Assembly (NCBI GenBank): GCA_050952125.1
Contig: JBMNKK010000003.1
Location: 992,001 to 1,056,000, forward strand
Reading direction: 5' to 3'
Length of the DNA stretch: 64,000 bases
Origin: UBA3951 sp050952125
GTDB lineage: Bacteria > Bacillota > Sulfobacillia > Fermentithermobacillales > Fermentithermobacillaceae
Both the position numbers and the translations under genes were made by a program. How positions within the stretch are numbered: position 1 is the first letter of the stretch; each line of letters starts with the position of its first letter. Positions 15,701 to 22,664 of this stretch are shown here, piece by piece. Below the pieces are notes generated by a model. The model saw nothing but the letters and a program-made list of their open reading frames with translations, was not told where the DNA came from and made no database searches.

Positions 15701-16154
15701 ATCGTTCAGGGATACAGCTTTTGTGATGGATTCGGGTTCGCTTCTGGCCTACTTGCGTAACGATGCGGGAGGAGCACTCGTCCAGCGAGTACTCAGGCAG
15801 TGCTCAGATTGTGAGACGCAAGTGGAAATCGCCGCGCCCGTGCTTCTCGAGGCGTATTCAACCGCAGCAGCCGAATCGCCCTTGTCTCTGGAGGAACTCG
15901 TCTCTATCGTGGACCAACTCCCGATCCACGTCGAACCGGCCACGCACGACAGGGTGATCGGGGTAGCCCAGGTGATCGTGGAGCACCCGGAACTCAGCCC
16001 CGTCCAGGCGGCAACCCTGCATCTCGCCCTAGACAAGGGAGCTACGCTCCTTACGACAGACCGGACACTTGCCAATTTATCTCCGTCCTTGTACGTGAGT
16101 ACGGCCAGAAAGGAAGGAGATCTCCCGAAAACCCATGAATTCCATGGGAGCTAA
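15693..16154 (+). CDS. PIN-domain ribonuclease, VapC-like toxin
   Basis: A 153-residue PIN fold. The acidic residues expected of the metal site are visible: Asp in VMDSGSLLAYL, Glu in APVLLEAYS, and Asp pairs in ALDKGATLLTTDRTLAN. VapC toxins cut structured RNA such as tRNA. The TTG start overlaps the AbrB-type gene by eight bases. The SpoVT/AbrB plus PIN pairing is a common chromosomal toxin-antitoxin form. Composition is not visibly different from the neighbourhood, so recent transfer is not supported. Confidence 0.82.
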   Translation: MAESFRDTAFVMDSGSLLAYLRNDAGGALVQRVLRQCSDCETQVEIAAPVLLEAYSTAAAESPLSLEELVSIVDQLPIHVEPATHDRVIGVAQVIVEHPELSPVQAATLHLALDKGATLLTTDRTLANLSPSLYVSTARKEGDLPKTHEFHGS

Positions 16155-16179
16155 CCTAAAGTCCAGGAGGCATCCCAAC

Positions 16180-16668
16180 ATGGCCTTAGAATTCGAACTG
16201 GTACAAATCGAGAAATCCGAGGACCTGAATGTCATCATAGGTCAGTCACACTTCATCAAGACTGTGGAAGACCTGTACGAAGCGATGGCCAACGCCGGCG
16301 GAAGCATTAAGTTCGGCATCGCGTTTCTGGAAGCGAGCGGCGCGTGCCTCGTGCGCGCAGCCGGAAACGACGACAGCCTCACGGCACTTGCCAAGAAAAA
16401 CGCCCTGGCCCTGGGAACGGGTCACGCGTTCATCATCTTCATGTCCAACGGCTTCCCCATCAATGTCCTAAACAGCCTAAAGATGGTCCCGGAGGTGTGT
16501 TCCATCTTCTGCGCCACCGCGAACCCGGTGCAGGTGGTCGTCGCCAAGTCCGAGCAAGGCAGGGGCATCATGGGCGTGATTGACGGAAACCCGCCCAAAG
16601 GAGAAGAGGCGCAGCCGGACATCGACTGGCGCCACTCGTTCTTGAGGAAAATCGGGTACAAACTCTAG
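16180..16668 (+). CDS. Adenosine-specific kinase family protein
   Basis: A 162-residue protein of the DUF355/adenosine-specific kinase family, best known from archaea and scattered in bacteria. Typical stretches are GQSHFIKTVEDLYEAM, KFGIAFLEASG, GTGHAFIIFMSNGFPINVLNSLK, VCSIFCATANPVQVVVA and GRGIMGVIDG. Members were named from a structure and weak biochemical evidence for adenosine binding, so the function is not firmly known. ATG 16180 is chosen because CAGGAGG lies upstream; an earlier ATG at 16135 overlaps the toxin gene. It converges on the dehydrogenase gene with a three-base gap. Confidence 0.85.
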   Translation: MALEFELVQIEKSEDLNVIIGQSHFIKTVEDLYEAMANAGGSIKFGIAFLEASGACLVRAAGNDDSLTALAKKNALALGTGHAFIIFMSNGFPINVLNSLKMVPEVCSIFCATANPVQVVVAKSEQGRGIMGVIDGNPPKGEEAQPDIDWRHSFLRKIGYKL

Positions 16669-16671
16669 ACC

Positions 16672-17520
16672 CTAAGCATACGTGAAGAAGCCCTGTCCGG
16701 TCTTTCTTCCGAGTTTCCCCTCTGAAACCATCTCTCTTAGAAGCGGACAGGGCTCGTACTTCGCGTCCTTCAATTGAGAGTGAAGCACTTCCATGATGGC
16801 CAGAAGCACGTCAATACCAACAAGGTCCGCGAGGGCAAGGGGTCCTATCGGGTGATTAGCGCCCAGTTTCATGGCGGTATCGATGTCTTCAGCCGATGCA
16901 ACGCCCTCCATGAGTAGGTATGCTGCCTCGTTCATTAAAGGGCAGAGCAGCCTGTTGACTACGAATCCCGGCGACTCCCTTACAGGCACCGGCGTCTTTC
17001 CCATTTTGCGGGCAAACTCCTCGGCCCTCTTCACCGTATCATCCGAGGTGTCCTTACCCGGCACTACCTCGACCAGTTTCATAACCGGCACCGGGTTGAA
17101 GAAGTGTATCCCTGCAAAACGGTCAGGATGTGAGACCGAATGAGCCATCTCGGAAATCGATAGCGAGGACGTGTTCGACCCTATGAGGGCATCGGGAGAG
17201 ACTTCCCGAGAAACCGCCGAGAGGACGGCTCTCTTAACCTCCATGCTCTCATAGACGGCCTCTATGACCACTGCGGCCTCTTTGACCAGGGAGTAATCTC
17301 TACCGACACTGAGGCGGGAAAGCATATCATCCACGCTTTCCCGGGAGAGGCGCCCTCGTTCGACGCCTCTGGCAAGGCTCTTCCTGATGATTTCCTCGCC
17401 CTTCGCCGCGAGCTCTTCGCTGGAATCCAAGAGAATTACCGTGAAACCTGAGGCGAGAGCCGCTTCCGCAATCCCGCGCCCCATGGTTCCGGCTCCGACT
17501 ACTCCGACCGTAAGCGCCAC
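16672..17520 (-). CDS. 3-hydroxyacyl-CoA dehydrogenase (3-hydroxybutyryl-CoA type)
   Basis: Oxidises 3-hydroxyacyl-CoA, or reduces acetoacetyl-CoA, with NAD(P). The 282-residue length equals classic Hbd. A Rossmann motif GVVGAGTMGRGIA opens the protein; SNTSSLSISEMA, HFFNPVPVMKLVEVV (catalytic His) and GFVVNRLL follow, then the C-terminal helical domain with LADLVGID. GTG 17520 follows GGAGGAGGG. A crotonase gene lies 42 kb away at 59647, and no thiolase is present, so the full pathway is not clustered here. Confidence 0.92.
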   Translation of the reverse strand: MALTVGVVGAGTMGRGIAEAALASGFTVILLDSSEELAAKGEEIIRKSLARGVERGRLSRESVDDMLSRLSVGRDYSLVKEAAVVIEAVYESMEVKRAVLSAVSREVSPDALIGSNTSSLSISEMAHSVSHPDRFAGIHFFNPVPVMKLVEVVPGKDTSDDTVKRAEEFARKMGKTPVPVRESPGFVVNRLLCPLMNEAAYLLMEGVASAEDIDTAMKLGANHPIGPLALADLVGIDVLLAIMEVLHSQLKDAKYEPCPLLREMVSEGKLGRKTGQGFFTYA

Positions 17521-17584
17521 GAAAATCCCTCCTCCCCCCTCCAGTTCTTCACGGTGAATAGGAATCCTCCGCATGCCTTATGTC

Positions 17585-18601
17585 TCAAGATTCCTGCCGG
17601 GCTAGCATCGCTTTGGCGAACTTCAGAACCGCGCCGGCCACCCCTGCCAAGGGTACCCCGAGGAACAGACCCCAAAAGCCAAGTAGCCTGCCGCCCGCAA
17701 GCAACGCGAACAAAATCCATAGGGGGTGAAGTCCCACACGAGGCCCAGTGACTCTAGGAACCATAACGTTTCCGTCGATCCACTGTATTATGAGGACAAC
17801 CACCACTGCCCACACCCCTGTGCCGGTTGATTTCATGAATCCGGCAGCTATGGTCGGGAGTGACCCTATGAAGGGTCCGAAGAAGGGCACGAATTCTCCG
17901 AGCCCCGCGATTAGGCCGAGGGCCGCGCCGTAACGCAATCCAAGCGCATATGCGGCTACCCAGATCATGGCAGCCACACTGGCCGCGACGATGGACTGGC
18001 CCCGTACAAATCCCGTGATCACCCTGTCGATGTCGGTAACCAGGTCAACGTACGGGAGGGGATACCGCGACATGGCAACTAACGCGCGCTGCCGCCACCT
18101 GTTCATGTCGCGCAGCATGTAGTAGGCGATCACGGGCGCCACTACAATGTAAGAGATCACTGTTGCCGATGACAGGAAGTAGCCGAAGGCATTGGTACCG
18201 ACGTTTCCGAGAAACTCTTCTGCCTTCAGAAGCGACTCGATAGCGCCGCGCTCAATTCCGGCAGGCAGGTTGTATCGCCTGACGATCTCTTTGGCGCTTG
18301 CGGCATAAGCCTGCACCAAGCTGATTATCCTCGGGATCTGCCCTGCAAGCCCCGATATGTCCGCAACGAAAGCCGGTATGAAATAGACGACAAACAGTGC
18401 TGTGCCAAAAGACAGAAGGAGGTAGACCAGGAGTATGCTTCTGGGCCTCGAGATTCCCCTCCGCTGTATGCTGTTGACTACGGGTTCCAGGACATAGGTC
18501 ATGAATGCCGCTATGACAAAAGGAGGAAGTATTGTCCGGACAGAGTATAGGAACGCGCAGCCCACAAGAACAAAAAGGGCACTTATGAGTGCCCTTTTCA
18601 C
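17585..18601 (-). CDS. AI-2E family (PerM-type) membrane permease
   Basis: A 338-residue protein with seven or eight membrane segments and the family marks ILPPFVIAAFMTYVLEPVV, a long extramembrane helical region (~100-165), then GLGEFVPFFGPFIGSLP and the C-terminal LHPLWILFALLAGGRL. Family members export autoinducer-2 or act as sodium/proton antiporters; the substrate here is unknown. The start is uncertain. GTG 18601 has no ribosome site, and a terminator hairpin begins directly after this codon, so translation may begin later, for instance at GTG 18565. Confidence 0.85.
   Translation of the reverse strand: MKRALISALFVLVGCAFLYSVRTILPPFVIAAFMTYVLEPVVNSIQRRGISRPRSILLVYLLLSFGTALFVVYFIPAFVADISGLAGQIPRIISLVQAYAASAKEIVRRYNLPAGIERGAIESLLKAEEFLGNVGTNAFGYFLSSATVISYIVVAPVIAYYMLRDMNRWRQRALVAMSRYPLPYVDLVTDIDRVITGFVRGQSIVAASVAAMIWVAAYALGLRYGAALGLIAGLGEFVPFFGPFIGSLPTIAAGFMKSTGTGVWAVVVVLIIQWIDGNVMVPRVTGPRVGLHPLWILFALLAGGRLLGFWGLFLGVPLAGVAGAVLKFAKAMLARQES
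18571..18598 (-). terminator. Terminator of the 67-residue gene, overlapping the start of the AI-2E gene
   Basis: On the minus strand AAAGGGCACT and AGTGCCCTTT arms (10 perfect pairs) enclose a four-base loop and lead into TTTTTGTT. It starts ~12 bases after the stop of the gene ending at 18612, and lies inside the AI-2E reading frame. Confidence 0.8.
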
Positions 18602-18611
18602 CGCAGGCCGG

Positions 18612-18815
18612 TCAGTCAGAGAACCTACCCGCCATTTGGTTCCAGGCTCCGTGGGCGCGTCTCATAGCCTGCCGGGCGGTCCTTCCTACGACCATTTTAG
18701 TGCGTTCCATAGGCGTAACCTCGCGCCGCCTGCCCATGAGCATGGCCAACCCGAATATCATGCCGGCAGCGGCTCCGACTGCGACACCGTCCCAGAACGT
18801 GCGGTCTTTCATCAC
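18612..18815 (-). CDS. Small single-pass membrane protein, YtxH-like
   Basis: A 67-residue protein with one glycine/alanine-rich membrane segment (residues ~9-27, GVAVGAAAGMIFGLAMLMG) followed by a basic amphipathic tail (RRREVTPMERTKMVV...). This resembles short YtxH-type proteins, of unclear function. GTG 18815 follows GGGAGGG; the next codon is ATG. It is followed immediately by a strong terminator, so the AI-2E gene downstream may need another promoter or read-through. Confidence 0.6.
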   Translation of the reverse strand: MMKDRTFWDGVAVGAAAGMIFGLAMLMGRRREVTPMERTKMVVGRTARQAMRRAHGAWNQMAGRFSD

Positions 18816-18847
18816 GCTTTCGTTCCCTCCCCTGTCCGAAGAAAGTC

Positions 18848-19093
18848 CTATAATGGGCCTTTTTCGTGGAATGACTGGATATCGCCGGTAACCGGACCGG
18901 ATACCGCTCCTTCTCCGGCCGTGGCGGTCAGAGTATCGCCGAGTGAATCAAGGATGGTGGTACCGTCAGGCTCCAATCGGTACATGCGGAACCCGTCTCT
19001 GGTCGGGATGAATTCGATGCTGCAGTCCCAACAGTAGTATTGGTTCTGTCCGATCCTGCCGGTAGCTCTCGACCTGCACTTTGGGCAAATCAA
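18848..19093 (-). CDS. Small zinc-ribbon protein
   Basis: An 81-residue protein with two cysteine pairs, CPKC at residues 3-6 and CWDC at ~22-25, spaced as in a zinc ribbon, then IEFIPTRDGFRMYRLEPDG. No enzyme domain is attached. Such proteins are common in Firmicutes but are uncharacterised, and could bind nucleic acid or protein. TTG 19093 lies eight bases after GGGAGG; this ribosome site is part of the 3' arm of the rarA terminator. The C-terminal half is glycine/threonine-rich and probably flexible. Confidence 0.65.
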   Translation of the reverse strand: MICPKCRSRATGRIGQNQYYCWDCSIEFIPTRDGFRMYRLEPDGTTILDSLGDTLTATAGEGAVSGPVTGDIQSFHEKGPL

Positions 19094-19094
19094 G

Positions 19095-19139
19095 CAAAAC
19101 GCCTCCCGAGAGGAATTCTGCCCTGAACGGCGGGAGGCG
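19095..19139 (-). terminator. Terminator of rarA, containing the ribosome site of the next gene
   Basis: CGCCTCCCG (19131-19139) and CGGGAGGCG (19100-19108) pair across a 22-base loop on the minus strand and are followed by TTTTGC. The GGGAGG in the second arm is the apparent ribosome site for the zinc-ribbon gene. Confidence 0.75.
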
Positions 19140-19148
19140 ATACGCTTA

Positions 19149-20516
19149 CTACCGTTTCCTTCCCCTGTTTACAGGGTCGTTTTCACCTTGCTCGTAGAAT
19201 CGCGTATCGGCGAGTTCGTTGGGGAGATACTGCTGGTCAACCCAATGGCCGGGGTAATCGTGGGCGTACTTGTAGCCGGCACCGTGCCCGAGTTTCTCCG
19301 CTCCCGAGTAGCCGGTACCGCGGAGGTGCGGTGGAACGGCGTAAGCGGGCTGTTCCCGCACCGCAGCGATGGCCTCGTCTATCGCTTTGCACGCGGAGTT
19401 GGACTTTGGAGCCAGCGCGACGTAGATTGCCGCATGTGCCAGGGGAATCCTGGCTTCGGGCATACCGATGTGCTGAGACGCTCGGAAAGCCGATTCCGCC
19501 ACCACCAGTGCCATGGGATCGGCAAGGCCCACGTCTTCTGAAGCGCAGATCACGATGCGCCGCGCTACAAACCTGGGGTCCTCTCCCGATTCCAGCATGC
19601 GCGCTAGCCAGTACACGGCAGCGTCGGGGTCTGAGCCTCTCATACTCTTGATGAAAGCCGATATGACGTCGTAATGCTGGTCGCCGAGTTTATCATAGAA
19701 GAGTTGCGGGCTTTGAGTGATCTCCAGCGCCCTCTGGAGAGACAGGACTGCTTTGCCGTCTTTCACCTCAGCAACGTTGTAGACGGCCTCAAGGAGATTC
19801 AGCGCCACGCGCGCATCTCCCTTAGAAAAGCTGACAATATGCTCAAGTAAGTCAGGGGGCAGCACAACCTCAAGAGGCTCGCGACCTGTCCTTCCTGCCA
19901 AGAGACCCCTCTCTTCGTTATCCGCAGCGCGGCGGATGATTTCCTCAATGTGCCGGGGTTCTAGATGGCTGAAAGAGAAAATGCGCATTCTGGACAGAAG
20001 AGCGGGGTTGATTGAGAAATAGGGGTTTTCGGTGGTAGCGCCTATCAGAACGATAGTTCCCCTCTCAACGTGCGGGAGAAGCGCGTCTTGCTGGGCTTTG
20101 TTAAAGCGGTGGATCTCGTCGAGGAAGAGGATCAGCCTCTTGCCTTCTCTCCGTAAACGGCTCGCCTCATGAACAACGTTGCGGACATCCTGGACGCCGG
20201 AAGTCACAGCGGAAAGCTCTCGAAACGCCGACTTCGTCGTCATGGCCACAAGTCTGGCAAGTCCCGTCTTGCCCGTTCCGGGAGGTCCCCAGAAGAGCAT
20301 CGAGGGGATGCGATCGCCCTCAATAGCCTTTCTGAGGGCCTTGCCGGGCCCTACAACTTCCTCTTGTCCGACAAACTCGTCGAATGACTTCGGAGTCATG
20401 CGAAGAGCCAGCGGGGCGTCAGGCGGAATGGAGATAAGTTCCGACGCTACCGGGTTATTCGAACCCTTTGCCCCGGCGCCAACGTCTCTATCGCCGAAAA
20501 GCCCCATCTGGCTCAT
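19149..20516 (-). CDS. rarA: Replication-associated recombination protein A, AAA+ ATPase
   Basis: RarA/MgsA acts at stalled replication forks with SSB and RecA. The 455-residue protein has the family opening APLALRMTPKSFDEFVGQEEVVG, Walker A GPPGTGKTGLA, Walker B LILFLDEIHRFNKAQQD, sensor 1 IGATTENPYF, and the C-terminal MgsA domain (SAFIKSMRGSDPDAAVYWLARML and the YKYAHDYPGHWVDQQYLP tail). The N-terminal MSQMGLFGD resembles the SSB-tip-like peptides seen in some members. ATG 20516 is supported by GGGAAGAG. It is part of a long minus-strand run from polA to the permease. Confidence 0.94.
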   Translation of the reverse strand: MSQMGLFGDRDVGAGAKGSNNPVASELISIPPDAPLALRMTPKSFDEFVGQEEVVGPGKALRKAIEGDRIPSMLFWGPPGTGKTGLARLVAMTTKSAFRELSAVTSGVQDVRNVVHEASRLRREGKRLILFLDEIHRFNKAQQDALLPHVERGTIVLIGATTENPYFSINPALLSRMRIFSFSHLEPRHIEEIIRRAADNEERGLLAGRTGREPLEVVLPPDLLEHIVSFSKGDARVALNLLEAVYNVAEVKDGKAVLSLQRALEITQSPQLFYDKLGDQHYDVISAFIKSMRGSDPDAAVYWLARMLESGEDPRFVARRIVICASEDVGLADPMALVVAESAFRASQHIGMPEARIPLAHAAIYVALAPKSNSACKAIDEAIAAVREQPAYAVPPHLRGTGYSGAEKLGHGAGYKYAHDYPGHWVDQQYLPNELADTRFYEQGENDPVNRGRKR

Positions 20517-20541
20517 CTTTCTCTTCCCGTAAGGCAGCTTT

Positions 20542-21588
20542 TCACCTGTTCTTTACTGCCTCAGCGATACGCAGAAGCGCCTCGTCCACATCGGCGGACG
20601 TCACGTCATTATGGGTGACCATCCTGACTCTGTAGGGAAGGTCGGCGTTGAACCACACACCGTGCGACCTCATCAACTTCTGGAAGTCTGGGCCGTCCAT
20701 CTTGATGCCGTCGGTGTGTACGGCGACCATATTGGTCTGAACGGTCTCCATGTCTACCCGAAGGCCGGGTATCTTGTTGATGCCTTCGGCCAGCCTCTTT
20801 GCATTGGCGTGATCTTCATGCAGCCGGAGGGTCATCTTCTCCAGAGAGATGATTCCCGCCGCGGCAACAATACCAACCTGCCTCATGCCGCCGCCCAAGA
20901 GCTTGCGGTACTTACGCACCCGTTCAGCAAAGTCCGCCGGACCCGCGACTATCGAGCCCATGGGCGAGCACAGGCCTTTAGACAAGCAGAACTGCACCGA
21001 GTCCGCCCACTTCGTTATCTCCCTTACATCCACTCCAAGGCCCACGGCAGCGTTGAACACTCTCGCGCCGTCCAGGTGAACCCTGGCATTGCCTTCGTGT
21101 GCCACCTCATAGATGGCTTTCATGTTGTCCAAAGGGATGATGCAACCGCCCGAGCGGTTGTGCGTATTCTCCAAACACACCAGAGAGGTCCTGGGGAAAT
21201 GGACGTTCTTGGGCCTGATCGCCGCCTTGACGTCCGCAGGGTCCATAACGCCCCGGTGCCCGCGGATAGGCCTCAACTGCACAGAAGAGAGCACGGCCGG
21301 CCCGCCCACCTCGTACATGTAAATGTGAGCCTGCTCTTCGAGGATGACCTCGTCTCCGCGCTCTGTCCAGGCCATGATAGCCGTCTGATTGCCCATGGTG
21401 CCTGTCGGGACATACACGGCCGCTTCCTTGCCAACCATCTCGGCCGCGATTTCCTCAAGCCGGTTTACCGTAGGGTCGTCGCCGTATACGTCGTCGCCCA
21501 CTTCGGCCCGGTACATGGCTTCACGCATCTCTTGCGTGGGTTTTGTCACGGTATCCGACCGGAAGTCAATGACTCTTTTGACCGACAT
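20542..21588 (-). CDS. ltaE: Low-specificity L-threonine aldolase
   Basis: A PLP enzyme that cleaves L-threonine or L-allo-threonine to glycine and acetaldehyde. The 348-residue protein shows FRSDTVTKPTQEMREAM at the start, GDDVYGDDPTVNRLE, the FCLSKGL motif with the Schiff-base lysine, and the LDGARVFNAA segment with the PLP-binding aspartate. ATG 21588 lies 28 bases after the thioredoxin gene and 25 bases ahead of rarA, so it is in the same operon. It may supply glycine for one-carbon metabolism. Confidence 0.93.
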   Translation of the reverse strand: MSVKRVIDFRSDTVTKPTQEMREAMYRAEVGDDVYGDDPTVNRLEEIAAEMVGKEAAVYVPTGTMGNQTAIMAWTERGDEVILEEQAHIYMYEVGGPAVLSSVQLRPIRGHRGVMDPADVKAAIRPKNVHFPRTSLVCLENTHNRSGGCIIPLDNMKAIYEVAHEGNARVHLDGARVFNAAVGLGVDVREITKWADSVQFCLSKGLCSPMGSIVAGPADFAERVRKYRKLLGGGMRQVGIVAAAGIISLEKMTLRLHEDHANAKRLAEGINKIPGLRVDMETVQTNMVAVHTDGIKMDGPDFQKLMRSHGVWFNADLPYRVRMVTHNDVTSADVDEALLRIAEAVKNR

Positions 21589-21616
21589 CTCTAACGCCTC
21601 CGCCGCTTTTTTGTAT

Positions 21617-21970
21617 CTACGACAATTTCACCTGCAGAGCCAACTTCTCAACCCACTGAGCGAGTTCTTCTTTGGTCTTGCCTGAGAACCGCTCGAGCGG
21701 CTTGCCTCCTGAAAAGCCGATGACGGTGGGGATCGTCATTATCCCGTAGGTCTCAGCCAGACCGGATTCATTGTCTACATTCACCTTGTAGAACTGCACC
21801 TGCCCCTTGAACCTGGAAACCATATCAAGAGCCACTTGCTCGTAGATGGGGGCGAGCCGCTTACACGGTCCGCACCAAGGAGCCCAGAAATCCACTACTG
21901 CAAGCCTATCTCCGGACAGTCTCCCAAGCGCTTTGGAGGTAAGCTCGGAGACCGCTCCGCCTTCTCCCAT
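21617..21970 (-). CDS. Thioredoxin
   Basis: A thioredoxin of ~117 residues with the WCGPC redox centre in FWAPWCGPCKRLAP, the buried cis-proline in TIPTVIGF and a family-length fold. It reduces protein disulfides in the cytoplasm. Two starts are possible, GTG 21976 and ATG 21970; the latter sits ten bases from AAAGGA. It follows coaE by 34 bases on the same strand. With the glutaredoxin-like protein at 15008 it makes two small thiol proteins in this window. Confidence 0.93.
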   Translation of the reverse strand: MGEGGAVSELTSKALGRLSGDRLAVVDFWAPWCGPCKRLAPIYEQVALDMVSRFKGQVQFYKVNVDNESGLAETYGIMTIPTVIGFSGGKPLERFSGKTKEELAQWVEKLALQVKLS

Positions 21971-22004
21971 ATTCACCCAGTCCTTTCCTTATTGGGCCTT
22001 CTCT

Positions 22005-22664
22005 TCAGGCTGGACTATTTCTGGATCCGGCAGAGGATCTCCTCTCAAGGGATTGCCACAGAGTGAACACTTGTTCCTTTGTCTCTTGAACAGAACCGCT
22101 GTTATCGATGATATGGTCGGCGCGCTTCTTCTTCTCCTCAAGGGGCATCTGCGAGTCAATCCTGGATAGTGCCTCATCTCTGGTGTATCCTTCTCTCTTC
22201 ATCAGACGCCTCACTTGCTCGTCGCGGCAGAGCGCCACCACCCACACCTCATCGGTTATGCGGTCTACACCTGCCTCCAGAAGAAGCGGAGCATCGACGA
22301 CAACTATGCGGACACGGCCCTCTTCCAGGGCGGCAGACTGCATCTCTCTCAAGAGTTCTTCAGTGCGGGCGATAACCCGGGGGTGGATAATTGAACCTAG
22401 GAGTTCCAGAGCATCTCTATCGCGGAACACGACCTCTGCCAACTTCCGGCGGTCAAGTGAACCGTCCGGAAGGATGACCTCATCGCCAAAGGCGGTCCGA
22501 ATCTCCTCCAGCGCTCCTGAACTAGGGGACTGTACTTCACGAGTCAGACGGTCGGCATCGATGATCACGGCTCCGAGTTCGGACAACATGCTGGATACGG
22601 TGCTCTTCCCTGAAGCTATCCCTCCGGTCAGCCCAATCACGTATAGGCCCTGCCACTTAGACAT
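22005..22664 (-). CDS. coaE: Dephospho-CoA kinase
   Basis: Phosphorylates the 3'-hydroxyl of dephospho-CoA with ATP, the last step of coenzyme A synthesis. The 219-residue protein has a P-loop GLTGGIASGKST, IIDADRLTREV and the family segment VDAPLLLEAG followed by RxxKREGYTRDEALSRIDSQMP. The ATG overlaps the polA stop by eight bases, the usual Bacillota arrangement. The ~15-residue C-terminal tail past the last helix is serine-rich and probably disordered. Confidence 0.95.
   Translation of the reverse strand: MSKWQGLYVIGLTGGIASGKSTVSSMLSELGAVIIDADRLTREVQSPSSGALEEIRTAFGDEVILPDGSLDRRKLAEVVFRDRDALELLGSIIHPRVIARTEELLREMQSAALEEGRVRIVVVDAPLLLEAGVDRITDEVWVVALCRDEQVRRLMKREGYTRDEALSRIDSQMPLEEKKKRADHIIDNSGSVQETKEQVFTLWQSLERRSSAGSRNSPA

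Noticed and set aside
20611..21594. A long plus-strand open frame opposite the threonine aldolase gene.
   Set aside because: It is a mirror frame of a strongly conserved enzyme, with no family resemblance or ribosome site, so it is treated as a coding shadow.
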